A stretch of 46,215 nt of DNA from Levilactobacillus tujiorum (GCF_012641185.1 NZ_JAAXLK010000021.1:1-46215), one strand, 5' to 3'; positions 15,984 through 25,374 are shown, counted from the stretch's first letter. The notes: generated by a model not told the origin, from the sequence alone. Program-made: numbers and translations.

Positions 15984-18701
15984 TTGAAAATAATTACGTT
16001 GCACGTTTTAGACGATTCCCTGCAGGTGAGTTATGCGCCTGCAGGTCAACCAGCGGCTCAACGCCAATTTACGATTGCCTACAATAGCAATCAAGGTATT
16101 GGCGAAAACCTCGAAAACTTACGAGTCAAACTCGTTGGGTTAGATGTTGACGCTGCCATTGTCGACAACGCCTTAAGCTATCCCTTCTCGGATACCGTCG
16201 TTGGGATTAATCACCAACGCATCGATATTGGCCTAGCCATTACCAATATGTTAAACATCCCCGTTGTCAGCAGCCAAGCTATTGCTGAACAAGGATTAGA
16301 CGCTGCTCTGAAGGCCAAGCGCGATTACCTCACTTGGCACCTTGACTATTACGGTCAGTACCAGGGCAAACGCAACTATGGTCAAGAAGCCATGCTGACA
16401 GTTGGTAACGGTTTCTTCGGCCTGCGCGGGGCGTACACGGAAGCTCATGCCGATCAAGACAACTATCCTGGCATGTACACGGCCGGACTTTATGATCAAT
16501 TAACCACTAATATTAATGGCCGTCAGGTGACTAACGAAGATCTGGTGAACCTCCCCAACGCCCAAGCTCTGACATTTGGCGTCGATCATCAGAATCCATT
16601 TCAGATTAAGGCCAGTGACATCCAAGACATCTATCGTAGTCTCAACCTACATACGGGTGCGCTGACCACGACCATGCTGGTTCAACTGTCCACTGGTCAC
16701 AGTCTTCAAATCAAGACGACGAAACTAGCCAACATGCACGACTGGCATCGGTTGAGTATCCAATATAGCATCACGCCACTGAACTTCGCCGGCAGCCTCC
16801 AAGTTTACTCAGAAATTGACGGTAGTGTCATCAATGCTAACGTTGCCCGTTACGCGGCCTTTGATCAGCGGCACCTCAAAATCACAGGAACCGGGCAACA
16901 ACCCGATACCATTTATTTAGAGGGGCAAACGCGAACGTCTCAAGTTGGTCTCATTCTCGGTTCCCACCTCACTGGACCCGGCAAGGCACTCGCTGCTCCC
17001 GTTGACGTACGACCTAATGCGGAACAACATATCCAACAGATGCGCTCCGTGACCGTTGAACCTAACCACACCTATACATTTGAAAAGAACGTGGTCCTCT
17101 TCACGCAACGCGAAACTTCAGACGACCTCATGACCGCAGCCAGTGCTGAACTCCCACGCACCAACTTTGCTGATTCCTTAAGCAGCAACACAACTTATTG
17201 GCAGAAACGCTGGCAAGATGCGGATATTCAGATTACCGGTGATATTACCGCGCAAAAGCTCACCCGGGTCAATCTGTACCACCTCTTCATCTCAACGCAG
17301 GCCATCGCTTCTGGCAAGATCGACGCGTCCGTCAACGCACGGGGACTCGATGGCGAAGCCTACCGTGGTCACGTCTTCTGGGACGAGATGTTTGATCTCC
17401 CCGTCTTCGCCGCACACGACCCGCAGTTGGCTAAACAGTTGCTCATGTACCGCTACCGTCGACTGCCCGCCGCTAAGAAGAACGCTCAGGACGCCGGTTT
17501 TGCCGGTGCCATGTATCCTTGGCAATCCGGCGCGACCGGTGATGAACAATCCCAAGTCGTTCACCTAAACCCGATGACCAACACCTGGGATCCTGATTAC
17601 TCATCACTGCAGCGTCATATTTCATTGGCCGTGGCCTACAACGTCATCATGTATACCCGGATCACGGGCGATCAAGACTTCATGAGCCATTACGGTTTGG
17701 AAATGCTCGAAGAGATCGCTCAGTTCTGGCTCAGCAAGTCTAAATTCGATCAACAGACTCAGCGCTATACCATCGATCAAGTCATGGGTCCCGACGAATT
17801 CCACGAAAATTATCCCAACGCCAATGCAACGGGTCTCGCCAACAACGCCTATACGAATCTGATGGTCACGTGGCTATTCAATCAACTCGCGGCATTGCGC
17901 CAGTCCTTGCCTCAAGCCGACGTCCAAGCCGTCGACCAGAAGACGGGTCTCACTTCAGAGCTGACTAAAAAGATGACCGCGGTCAGTCACCACTTGAAGT
18001 TGGATATCAATGCTGACGGCATCATCGGTCAATTTGAGGGCTATTTCAAGCTCCCACAACTTGACTTCCGTAAGTACCAGAAGAAGTATGGCGATATTTC
18101 CCGCATGGATCGGATCTTAAAGGCCGAGGGTAAGACACCTGACGCTTATCAAGTTGCCAAACAAGCGGATGCTCTGATGGCCTTCTACAGCCTGGACACC
18201 GAGTCAGTGATGGGCCTACTCAAACAATTAGGCTATGACCTACCACGACAGGCTCTGCTGAAGAATCTTCAGTTCTATCTTGACCGCACGACACACGGGT
18301 CCACCCTGTCACGCATTGTTTACGCCGTACTAACCGCAATGGCTGGCAATATGGACCAATCCTGGCAGCTCTTCTCGCAAGCCTTACTGTCCGACTATTA
18401 CGACATTCAAGGTGGCACGACGGCCGAAGGGGTCCACTTAGGCGTCATAGGTGCGGTCACGCTAATGTCCACACGGCATTACGCAGGGGTAGATGTGCTG
18501 GCCCCTAAGCTTACCGTCACCCCCCACTTGCCACAACACTGGCAAGCCATGCATTTCAACCAGCTGATTCGTGGGATTCGGTACCACTTTGACATTGATC
18601 ACCATCAAGTTCAGGTGGCAGCTGACCACGCGGCTACACTAACGATTGGTCAACACCAAGTTTCACTAAAACCGCACCAACCAGTAACGATCACATATTA
18701 A
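15984..18701 (+). CDS. Glycoside hydrolase family 65 disaccharide phosphorylase (maltose/kojibiose/trehalose phosphorylase-like) with N-terminal extension
   Basis: Inverting alpha-glucoside phosphorylase: disaccharide + phosphate gives beta-glucose 1-phosphate + the second sugar. The GH65 (alpha/alpha)6-barrel is clear (HVFWDEMFDLPVF, NTWDPDYSS, GPDEFHE, NNAYTN, RTTHGSTLS, and the late GGTTAEGVHLG). Glu605 in GPDEFHE is the expected general acid. At 905 residues it is about 120-150 longer than L. brevis maltose phosphorylase; the canonical domain begins near residue 115-145, after a segment I do not recognise. Start is TTG at 15984 behind AAAGGAAG. Beta-PGM follows 14 nt later, forming a complete route to glucose 6-phosphate. 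The exact disaccharide cannot be decided. Confidence 0.9.
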   Translation: MKIITLHVLDDSLQVSYAPAGQPAAQRQFTIAYNSNQGIGENLENLRVKLVGLDVDAAIVDNALSYPFSDTVVGINHQRIDIGLAITNMLNIPVVSSQAIAEQGLDAALKAKRDYLTWHLDYYGQYQGKRNYGQEAMLTVGNGFFGLRGAYTEAHADQDNYPGMYTAGLYDQLTTNINGRQVTNEDLVNLPNAQALTFGVDHQNPFQIKASDIQDIYRSLNLHTGALTTTMLVQLSTGHSLQIKTTKLANMHDWHRLSIQYSITPLNFAGSLQVYSEIDGSVINANVARYAAFDQRHLKITGTGQQPDTIYLEGQTRTSQVGLILGSHLTGPGKALAAPVDVRPNAEQHIQQMRSVTVEPNHTYTFEKNVVLFTQRETSDDLMTAASAELPRTNFADSLSSNTTYWQKRWQDADIQITGDITAQKLTRVNLYHLFISTQAIASGKIDASVNARGLDGEAYRGHVFWDEMFDLPVFAAHDPQLAKQLLMYRYRRLPAAKKNAQDAGFAGAMYPWQSGATGDEQSQVVHLNPMTNTWDPDYSSLQRHISLAVAYNVIMYTRITGDQDFMSHYGLEMLEEIAQFWLSKSKFDQQTQRYTIDQVMGPDEFHENYPNANATGLANNAYTNLMVTWLFNQLAALRQSLPQADVQAVDQKTGLTSELTKKMTAVSHHLKLDINADGIIGQFEGYFKLPQLDFRKYQKKYGDISRMDRILKAEGKTPDAYQVAKQADALMAFYSLDTESVMGLLKQLGYDLPRQALLKNLQFYLDRTTHGSTLSRIVYAVLTAMAGNMDQSWQLFSQALLSDYYDIQGGTTAEGVHLGVIGAVTLMSTRHYAGVDVLAPKLTVTPHLPQHWQAMHFNQLIRGIRYHFDIDHHQVQVAADHAATLTIGQHQVSLKPHQPVTITY

Positions 18702-18714
18702 GGAGTGTTTTGCT

Positions 18715-19386
18715 ATGACAAAGTTTGCTGATATTAAAGGTTTCGTATTTGATTTAGATGGTGTTATTACGGATACATCAGTTCTGCACGGTACCGCTTG
18801 GCATCAACTAGCCGATTACCTGGGCGTCGCCTGGAATACCGAACTGGCCAATGGTCTCAAAGGGATCAGCCGGATGGACTCCCTGGAAATGATTCTTAAG
18901 GCCGGTGGTAAGGAAAACGACTACACGCAGGCCCAAAAGGAAGAACTGGCCGCCAAGAAGAACACCAATTATGTGGCTGAAGTCGACAAGATGACGCCGG
19001 CCAACATTCTTCCTGGAATGAAGGCCTTTCTGGACGATCTGCGTGCCAAGGGGTACTTGCTGTCACTGGCCTCTGCCTCCAAAAATGCGCCACGCGTTCT
19101 GAGCAAACTGGAACTGGCGGACTACTTCCCTAAGGTGGTCGATCCTGCCAGCTTGACTCACGGCAAGCCAGATCCTGAAATCTACACCAAGGGAGCTGAA
19201 CTCCTAAATCTCCCCGCCAGTCAATGCATTGGCGTTGAAGATGCCGCAGCTGGCGTCCAAGCTATCAATGCTGCGGGAGAAGTCTCGCTGGGGATTGGTG
19301 ACGCTAAGGAACTCGGTGCTGCTGACATGGTCTTTGCGAACACCGCTGATGTCACCTTGGCCAACATTGAAAAAGCTTTGGGTTAG
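18715..19386 (+). CDS. pgmB: Beta-phosphoglucomutase
   Basis: HAD-superfamily mutase of 223 residues that turns beta-glucose 1-phosphate into glucose 6-phosphate. Motif I is DLDGVITDT (nucleophile and acid Asp14 and Asp16), motif II ASASK, and motifs III/IV are GKPDPEIY and GVEDAAAGVQAI. The cap-domain segment GLKGISRMDSL is specific for beta-PGM. An AGGAGTG RBS lies in the 13-nt gap after the phosphorylase. The pairing with a GH65 phosphorylase fixes its pathway role. Confidence 0.95.
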   Translation: MTKFADIKGFVFDLDGVITDTSVLHGTAWHQLADYLGVAWNTELANGLKGISRMDSLEMILKAGGKENDYTQAQKEELAAKKNTNYVAEVDKMTPANILPGMKAFLDDLRAKGYLLSLASASKNAPRVLSKLELADYFPKVVDPASLTHGKPDPEIYTKGAELLNLPASQCIGVEDAAAGVQAINAAGEVSLGIGDAKELGAADMVFANTADVTLANIEKALG

Positions 19387-19420
19387 CCTTGGGGCACCCC
19401 AGTTCAACTGAATAATTATG

Positions 19421-19455
19421 GAGCGGTCGGGACAACTGTCACGGCCGCTTTTTTC
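19421..19455 (+). terminator. Terminator of the phosphorylase/beta-PGM operon
   Basis: AGCGGTCG / CGGCCGCT stem (one G/T pair) with a further GACA/TGTC inner pairing, followed by six T. Confidence 0.88.
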
Positions 19456-19555
19456 TAGCTAAAATTTGTATCAGAGAAGCACGCGCCAACTGACTAGCTG
19501 TTCCCTCACCCTTTTCGCCCTCATTTCGGCTCTAAAATGCCCTTTTTAGGCCATC

Positions 19556-19617
19556 AAAAAGCTACCGCGACTAAATGTACTTTTTCAGAATTAACAGTAC
19601 CCAGCGGCCACGGTAGC
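19556..19617 (-). terminator. Terminator of the HAD phosphatase gene
   Basis: On the minus strand GCTACCG and CGGTAGC pair around a structured loop that holds a second GTAC stem, followed by TTTTT. Confidence 0.65.
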
Positions 19618-19649
19618 CCCGATGAATCGTATTCAATTTCACACTTAAT

Positions 19650-20420
19650 TTACTGAATCAGGCCAAAGTGCCGTAACCCTTTGACAATGCCATCATCCAT
19701 ATTGCCAGCCGTGACGTAAGCTGCCTTATTCTTGGCCTGGAAGACCCCATTCCCCATGGCAATAGGAATATCAACCTCATCAAACATTTGGAGATCGTTT
19801 AACCCGTCCCCGAAGGCATAAGTCTTAATACCAGCAAGACCGGCCTCTTTGAGAAATGTCCGAATCCCCGTCTGCTTGGTGATCCCGGTCTGCATAGTAT
19901 CCAGTGCCCGTGGATTATTCCGGACGAACGAGAGGATCCCCGCAAACTTTTCTTGGTAAAGCTTCTCTTTGTCGCGGTTAAAGACATTCAAGAAATTAAT
20001 ATCCTGGTGTAAGTACCAAGTCGGATCAACCTGGGCGTCTAAGCGCAACAGCTTGAAGTTATCCGTGGTATCCTGATTAGCCTGACTGAGCCGAAATCCG
20101 CGGTTATTAAAGTACCCTAACGGATCACCCTGTTCTTTAGCAAACGCGGTAATGGCGGTCAACGTTTGCTGGTCAATCACTGCCGCCGTTAGTTTCTTGC
20201 CTTGATACTGCACGTAACTGCCGTTAGCACTGACGACCGCGTCGATTCCTGTCGCATCCAAGACATATTGAATCTCAAAAATGTTTCTTCCAGTCGCAAT
20301 AACTGGTAGAATATGATGTTGTTGCATTTCTTGAATGGCTGCGATACTTGTCGGTAAGACATTCTTGTTATCGTCAAACAAGGTACCATCCAAATCAAAA
20401 AAGACGATTGCTTGATACAT
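19650..20420 (-). CDS. Cof-type HAD-IIB family phosphatase
   Basis: A cytoplasmic sugar- or nucleotide-phosphate phosphatase, 256 residues. Motif I is FFDLDGTLFDD (Asp9, Asp11), motif II is VIATGR, the C2 cap spans the middle, motif III is the Lys of TGITKQTGI and motif IV is FGDGLNDLQMF. A -10 box (TATAAT, complement of 20458-20463) and AGGAGG precede the ATG. It is divergent from the deoxynucleoside kinase. Members have broad substrate ranges, so no specific function is claimed. Confidence 0.9.
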   Translation of the reverse strand: MYQAIVFFDLDGTLFDDNKNVLPTSIAAIQEMQQHHILPVIATGRNIFEIQYVLDATGIDAVVSANGSYVQYQGKKLTAAVIDQQTLTAITAFAKEQGDPLGYFNNRGFRLSQANQDTTDNFKLLRLDAQVDPTWYLHQDINFLNVFNRDKEKLYQEKFAGILSFVRNNPRALDTMQTGITKQTGIRTFLKEAGLAGIKTYAFGDGLNDLQMFDEVDIPIAMGNGVFQAKNKAAYVTAGNMDDGIVKGLRHFGLIQ

Positions 20421-20533
20421 TTAATCAACCTCCTATTCCACTAATACCAACGGTTTCATTATACAACAATGACCAAAGTACTGGAAATGGCGGAATTTTT
20501 TCTTCCTGGCAGATTTAGTAGTCAGTCATTTTA

Positions 20534-20542
20534 TGGTACACT
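20534..20542 (+). promoter_or_regulatory. Extended -10 promoter of the deoxynucleoside kinase
   Basis: TGGTACACT fits the extended -10 form TGnTATAAT and lies 34 nt before the start codon. The -35 region is poor, as is common for this promoter type. Confidence 0.45.
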
Positions 20543-20575
20543 ATATCTTGTATTTCTAATAAAAGAGGGGCTATC

Positions 20576-21223
20576 ATGGTGATAATTACAGCTGGAATGA
20601 TCGGAGTCGGCAAAACGACTCTAACTGGAAAAATCGCATCACACTTAAATACGCAAGCATTCTTCGAACCGGTCGGTGATAACCCAGTGTTACCACTCTA
20701 CTACCGCGATCCCAAGCAATACGGCTTTCTTCTGCAAATCTACTTTCTAAACAAACGGTTTAGCATGATTAAGCGGGCGCTCGCGGATGATAACAATGTT
20801 CTCGACCGTTCGATCTATGAAGACGCTCTGTTCACCCGAGAAAACAATGCGGAAGGTAACATCACGGATACGGAGCTCGAGGTTTACTTACAACTTCTCG
20901 ACAACATGATGAACGAACTGGACGAACTTCCAAAGAAAGCACCAGACTTATTAGTCTACGCTGATGCTGACTTTGACACCATTCTTCACCGTATCAAGAA
21001 GCGTGGGCGTGATTACGAACAATTCGATAACAATCCTGAACTGGAAGCTTACTACAAGAAGATGTGGACGGCTTACCAAGGCTGGTTTGCCGATTACGAT
21101 ATCAGTCCTAAGATCAAGATCGACTTACAAAAGTACGACCTCGATCAACCTGGCAACACCGAAATCGTCTTGAGCCAAATTGACGATGCCCTAAAAGACA
21201 TTCGTACCGACACAACGGTCTAA
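20576..21223 (+). CDS. Deoxynucleoside kinase (dAK/dGK type)
   Basis: A salvage kinase that phosphorylates deoxyadenosine/deoxyguanosine or deoxycytidine with ATP. The P-loop AGMIGVGKTT is at about residues 6-15, the ERS-type catalytic motif appears as LDRSIYED (about 76-83), and the lid region is RIKKRGRDYEQ. The length of 215 residues is typical of the Lactobacillus enzymes. AGAGGGG precedes ATG. It is monocistronic with a good terminator. The base specificity cannot be read from sequence alone. Confidence 0.9.
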   Translation: MVIITAGMIGVGKTTLTGKIASHLNTQAFFEPVGDNPVLPLYYRDPKQYGFLLQIYFLNKRFSMIKRALADDNNVLDRSIYEDALFTRENNAEGNITDTELEVYLQLLDNMMNELDELPKKAPDLLVYADADFDTILHRIKKRGRDYEQFDNNPELEAYYKKMWTAYQGWFADYDISPKIKIDLQKYDLDQPGNTEIVLSQIDDALKDIRTDTTV

Positions 21224-21242
21224 CAACGGTCTTAACTAAAAA

Positions 21243-21290
21243 GAGCCCTTCTAAACTATGCCAACGCGTAGTTTAGAGGGACTTTTTATT
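21243..21290 (+). terminator. Terminator of the deoxynucleoside kinase gene
   Basis: CCCTTCTAAACTA pairs with TAGTTTAGAGGG (one bulge) and is followed by TTTTTA. Confidence 0.88.
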
Positions 21291-21314
21291 ATCTAGAAAT
21301 GTATTTGATGGTCA

Positions 21315-21480
21315 CCGTAACCTAATACAGTCCGGCCGTCAGAAACTTTGTCCGCTACGGGGCCCGTTCGTGGCCTGAGAAGCAATCCTCCAACTCAGTT
21401 TGACACCTAACCAGAATGGGTTAACACCATCGACACAGCTGGCGCCATCCCGCCCTCCTCTGGTTAAGCTAGTCTTTGGA
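21315..21480 (-). repeat. Dispersed intergenic repeat, unit B, copy 2
   Basis: This diverged copy of the 8640-8845 block is in opposite orientation. Shared words in order include GTAACCTAA, GGCCTGAGAAGC, TCCTCC, CACAGCTGGC and GCCCTCCT. Confidence 0.6.
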
Positions 21481-21537
21481 CAGAATATGACTTAAATAAT
21501 TGATGGATCGTTTCAGCAATAGTAAATGATAACCTCC

Positions 21538-21718
21538 ACGTAGCCGTGAGTGAGTCAAATTTGAGCTCAGCCGTGGGATTTGCCAAGTGACTTTCTTGGT
21601 AAATGGCGTCTTTGAGACGTGTTTTTTCGGCTCAAAGCGAGGTTCGAGACCGCTCTATGGCTCGAGCCGTCCTGCCCACAGCGATCCAGCTCAAATTTGG
21701 CGAACGGTAAGGCGGCAG
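21538..21718 (-). repeat. Dispersed intergenic repeat, unit A, copy 2
   Basis: This is an inverted copy of 8391-8570 with few substitutions and a 1-bp length difference. It lies between the kinase and DUF960 genes, both of which have their own terminators, and contains no gene. Confidence 0.85.
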
Positions 21719-21777
21719 TCTGATCGCATTGCAGCATGAAACAACGTGCTGTACAGGATGTCTTCTGTAGGTCGAAT

Positions 21778-21826
21778 TAAAAAAAGCGCCGCTAAGCTAC
21801 TTCAATGAGCAGCTCAGCGGCGTCCT
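21778..21826 (-). terminator. Terminator of the DUF960 gene
   Basis: On the minus strand GACGCCGCTGAGCT pairs with AGCTTAGCGGCGC, followed by seven T. Confidence 0.9.
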
Positions 21827-21830
21827 TAAT

Positions 21831-22160
21831 TTAACGATCTGCAGTTTCAGAAGGCAACAAGATGATCTGGCTGTCGCCATCATCGTATGCCAAGACAGTG
21901 TCTGGCAGCGCAGGAGCATAGGCAAAGTGAGTATCAAATCCCGCACTCAATGCACCTGGTTGATCATCGTCATCCATTTGCACGTATTCAAACGTTGTCG
22001 TCCCTTGGTTATTGTGTAACTTAAAGGTCAACAGATTTTCCAACGGGAAGACTCCCTGGAGATCATGGTCGATAATCTTCCATACGGCGTCGATCATGTC
22101 GCCAGGCAGAACCGCAACGGTCCCGTAACTGGCATAACGTGCATGATTTTTTTCGAACAT
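21831..22160 (-). CDS. DUF960-family protein
   Basis: A soluble acidic protein of 109 residues. The opening FEKNHARYASYGTVAVLPGD followed by IID...GVFPLENLL and LHNNQG is the DUF960 pattern common in lactobacilli and streptococci. The start is set at 22160 because GGAGG lies 8 nt upstream; the longer frame would begin inside the RBS. A TATAAT box (complement of 22194-22199) gives it its own promoter. Function is unknown. Confidence 0.8.
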   Translation of the reverse strand: MFEKNHARYASYGTVAVLPGDMIDAVWKIIDHDLQGVFPLENLLTFKLHNNQGTTTFEYVQMDDDDQPGALSAGFDTHFAYAPALPDTVLAYDDGDSQIILLPSETADR

Positions 22161-22226
22161 TTTCTTCGCCTCCACTCTCGGTCATTTAGAACTATTATAA
22201 CGTATTCATCTTTAAAACGGGAATAA

Positions 22227-23708
22227 TTACGCTTGATGGTCATTCAGGCTCTGGGTCTCTCGCCGATCAAACAAGTTGACGATAAATGAGATCACGATCA
22301 ACAGAGCGCCGGCAATGAAGATCACGTGCAACCCTTGATATAGAATACCATGAAGTGTTGGCAAAAGGTTGGCTGGCAAGTCTTTAGCCGTCTGTGGGTT
22401 AATCAACTTATTCATCATCGCCAAATTAGTGCCCGCATGTTGTGCCACACCACGCGCCATCGCCAGGTTCATGATGATTCCTAATACAGAAACCATGACG
22501 GTCTGCCCTAAGGTCCGGGCCAACGTGTTAAATGACGTGGCTACCCCGATTTCGTCAACCGCCACCTTACTCTGTACGGTCACCGTCGTTGTGGTAATGG
22601 TAATTCCGAATCCGGTCCCACAGATCGCGGCGATAATAAAGAAGCTCCAGAACGGCGTACTTGCAGGAATCACCGCCATGATCACGGCCCCTACCAATAC
22701 GAGTGACAGGCTAATATTGACAATCTGATAAGGGGAGCGTTTCATTAATAATTTACCGGCAATAAAGGACCCCACAATCCACATCAAAGAACTGGGCGTG
22801 ATTGCAAAACCGGCTTCGGAAGCCTTCAAACCTAACAATCCCTGCGTCCAAGTAGGCAAGTACACTTCAAATCCCATAATAAAGCCACTCAGTAGCGCCG
22901 CAATGAGGTTTTGGACGACGAAAGTTCGATTGGCAAACAGAGCCATGGGAATCAAAGGATCGGCTGTCCGCTTCTCTTGACGAATGAATAGCCAGAATGC
23001 CGCAATCGCCACGATAAAGCCAGCCACAACCCAAGTTAAATTGAGGTCACCTTCACCTAATAATTGGAAGGTCAACATCACGGCCAGTAAGCCAACGGAT
23101 AGCCAGATACATCCGACCCAATCCAAACTGAATGCTTGACGCTCGATATTTTCATTCAAGTAGAACCAGATTAATAGCATGGTAATGATACCAATCGGAA
23201 TGTTAATAAAGAAAATCCAGTGCCAGCTCAGCTGATCAACAATGAACCCACCTAACAGGGGCGCCACAACAGCGGCGATTCCCCAGGCAGAGCCGTTGAG
23301 GCCCATCACTCGGGCCCGTTGCTCTACCGGGTAGATATCTGCCAGAATCGTAAAGGAGACCGGCATGATAGCGCCAGCACCAATTCCTTGCAAGGCGCGC
23401 CAAGCAATTAGCGTCTCCATACTGTGTGACATCCCCGAGAGTGTTGAACCGATGACAAAGATCAAGAGTCCCACAAGAAAGACCGACTTGCGGCCAACGG
23501 TATCAGCCAACTTGCCATAAATTGGCGTCGCAATCGCGCTGGTCAATAAGAAGATGGAGAACACCCAATTCATTAAGGCTACCCCGCGCAGGTCCCCAAC
23601 AATGGTAGGCATTGCGGTAGAGACGATGGTCCCTTCTACGGCGGACATGAACGTTGCCACAAAGACAGCAATCGTCACAATTTTAACGTTCGTTTGTTTC
23701 TTTTGCAT
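22227..23708 (-). CDS. DHA2-family multidrug efflux MFS transporter (EmrB/QacA type)
   Basis: A 14-helix drug:proton antiporter of 493 residues. Helix 1 has the DHA2 motif around VEGTIVSTAMPTI, loop 2-3 reads GKLADTVGRKSV, helix 4 has WRALQGIGAGAIMP and helix 5 carries the antiporter motif C region GSAWGIAAVVAPLLGGFI. TAGGAGG precedes ATG. A CTGTTTGAAACAG palindrome upstream could be the site of a TetR-type regulator, but no such gene is adjacent. The exported compounds are unknown. Confidence 0.9.
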   Translation of the reverse strand: MQKKQTNVKIVTIAVFVATFMSAVEGTIVSTAMPTIVGDLRGVALMNWVFSIFLLTSAIATPIYGKLADTVGRKSVFLVGLLIFVIGSTLSGMSHSMETLIAWRALQGIGAGAIMPVSFTILADIYPVEQRARVMGLNGSAWGIAAVVAPLLGGFIVDQLSWHWIFFINIPIGIITMLLIWFYLNENIERQAFSLDWVGCIWLSVGLLAVMLTFQLLGEGDLNLTWVVAGFIVAIAAFWLFIRQEKRTADPLIPMALFANRTFVVQNLIAALLSGFIMGFEVYLPTWTQGLLGLKASEAGFAITPSSLMWIVGSFIAGKLLMKRSPYQIVNISLSLVLVGAVIMAVIPASTPFWSFFIIAAICGTGFGITITTTTVTVQSKVAVDEIGVATSFNTLARTLGQTVMVSVLGIIMNLAMARGVAQHAGTNLAMMNKLINPQTAKDLPANLLPTLHGILYQGLHVIFIAGALLIVISFIVNLFDRRETQSLNDHQA

Positions 23709-23777
23709 AATTTCCTCCTACCGTTGGGCCCCACCACACAACGAAACTGAGTAGCCAAGCGCGCTACTTCCCAAATT

Positions 23778-23790
23778 CTGTTTGAAACAG
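23778..23790. promoter_or_regulatory. Candidate operator upstream of the efflux pump
   Basis: CTGTTTGAAACAG is a perfect palindrome about 70 bp upstream of the efflux pump start, next to a possible -10 (GATAAT on the minus strand). Such sites are typical for repressors of efflux genes. Confidence 0.4.
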
Positions 23791-23889
23791 TAATACTTTA
23801 CATTATCACGGGTTAACTGCTAAAAAACAACCCCTCAACACTAATAAACTAACTTAATTGATACCTAACCTATCTCAGTATTCGTATTG

Positions 23890-23990
23890 TTAAGCTAGGT
23901 TAAATTGCCGCACTCCGGCTGCCAGGGGTTCCGCCTGCTGTGGGGACGCTTCAGTCTGGAGAACCACCAGTCTTCTCGCCCGCTTTGGAA
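23890..23990 (-). repeat. Partial third copy of dispersed repeat unit B
   Basis: CCGGCTGCCAGGGG followed by TTCCGCCTGCTGTGGGGACGC closely follows the reverse complement of about 8780-8822. The similarity fades after about 45 bp. The rest of this 360-bp gap shows no gene. Confidence 0.5.
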
Positions 23991-24003
23991 CTATTGATAT
24001 CAC

Positions 24004-24050
24004 AAAAATCCCGTTAGCCGACTAATGGTCAGACTAACGGGACGATTTTT
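24004..24050 (-). terminator. Terminator of metK (probably bidirectional)
   Basis: CCCGTTAG and CTAACGGG pair, with ATTTTT on both sides when read in either direction. Confidence 0.85.
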
Positions 24051-24068
24051 CTTAATTCATTTTTGAGC

Positions 24069-25256
24069 TTACTTGCAAGCGGCCTTCAAAGCATCTACCT
24101 TGTCTGTGTGCTCCCAAGGTAAATCAATGTCAGTCCGGCCAAAGTGACCGTATGCTGCCGTTTGCTTGTAAATTGGCCGCTTCAGATCCAACATCTTGAT
24201 GATGCCAGCTGGGCGCAGATCAAATAATTGACGAACGGCCTGGGCCAATTTGCCTTCTGAAACGGTCCCGGTGCCAAACGTATTGATGGAAACGGAAACA
24301 GGTTCCGCCACACCAATGGCATACGCGATTTGAACTTCACATTCGCTAGCTAACTTAGCAGCGACAATGTTCTTCGCGATGTAACGTGCTGCATAGCTGG
24401 CAGAACGGTCCACCTTCGTGGCATCCTTCCCTGAGAAGGCCCCACCACCGTGATGGGCTGCACCACCGTACGTATCAACGATGATCTTCCGACCAGTCAG
24501 ACCGGCATCCCCTTGAGGGCCACCGATGACGAAACGACCAGTTGGGTTAATGAAGTACTTCGTTTGATCATCCAACAGTTCTGCTGGAATAACTTCCTTC
24601 ACAACTTGATCGATCACGTCTTGGCGAATACGATCTAACGTCACGTCGGGATCATGTTGTGTACTCAAGACCACCGTATCAACGCGCTTAGGCTTACCAG
24701 CATCGTCGTATTCAACGGTCACTTCCGCCTTAGCATCCGGACGTAAGTAGTCGATGACGCCCATCTTTCGTAGACTGGCGATCCGACGCATGAGCGCGTG
24801 ACTCAACGTAATCGGTAATGGCATCAATTCTGGCGTCTCATCAATGGCATAACCAAACATCAAGCCTTGGTCACCGGCACCAATCTTGTCTAATGGATCT
24901 TCGTCACCTTCGCGCGTCTCATAAGAATCATCGACACCTTGCGCGATATCTGGTGATTGTTCATCGATCGCGACTAAGACGGCACAGTTATCACCATCAA
25001 AGCCATATTGACCGTCCGTGTACCCGATTTCCTTAATCGTTTGCCGAACGACCTTCTGAATGTCCACGTAGGCCTTCGTTGAGATTTCACCAAAGACTAG
25101 GACTAACCCAGTCGTAACGGAAGTCTCGCAAGCCACCCGTGAATCTGGATCCTGTGCCAGCAAAGCGTCCAAGATGGCGTCACTGATTTGATCAGCAATT
25201 TTATCTGGATGCCCTTCTGATACGGATTCTGACGTAAATAAATGTCTTTCTTGCAA
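24069..25256 (-). CDS. metK: S-adenosylmethionine synthetase
   Basis: It makes SAM from methionine and ATP. All family signatures are present: [17 protein letters not shown] near the N-terminus, [12 protein letters not shown] in the middle and GGGAFSGKD near residue 260. The length of 395 residues is normal. The start is TTG at 25256, preceded by AGGGGGAA, which is also the regulatory helix of the SMK-box riboswitch. SAM binding to that leader would hide the ribosome-binding site, giving feedback control at translation. Confidence 0.97.
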   Translation of the reverse strand: MQERHLFTSESVSEGHPDKIADQISDAILDALLAQDPDSRVACETSVTTGLVLVFGEISTKAYVDIQKVVRQTIKEIGYTDGQYGFDGDNCAVLVAIDEQSPDIAQGVDDSYETREGDEDPLDKIGAGDQGLMFGYAIDETPELMPLPITLSHALMRRIASLRKMGVIDYLRPDAKAEVTVEYDDAGKPKRVDTVVLSTQHDPDVTLDRIRQDVIDQVVKEVIPAELLDDQTKYFINPTGRFVIGGPQGDAGLTGRKIIVDTYGGAAHHGGGAFSGKDATKVDRSASYAARYIAKNIVAAKLASECEVQIAYAIGVAEPVSVSINTFGTGTVSEGKLAQAVRQLFDLRPAGIIKMLDLKRPIYKQTAAYGHFGRTDIDLPWEHTDKVDALKAACK

Positions 25257-25361
25257 TGGATATTCCCCCTAGATAGTGTTGACGACGAGTTGACCGATAA
25301 TCTCGCGCCAGTCGGTTACAAGGCAGCTTCACTAGACTCGTGAATCCTATCGGGAATTGAC
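25257..25361 (-). promoter_or_regulatory. SAM-III (SMK-box) riboswitch of metK
   Basis: On the minus strand the leader reads TTCCCGATAGGAT, then TTGTAACCGAC, then TCTAGGGGGAA just before the start. These are the conserved blocks of the SMK box known from Enterococcus and Lactobacillus metK leaders. GGGGGAA is the Shine-Dalgarno sequence and is complementary to the upstream TTCCC block. A -10 box (TAGAAT, complement of 25375-25380) starts transcription just upstream. Confidence 0.8.
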
Positions 25362-25374
25362 TCATAACTTAAGC

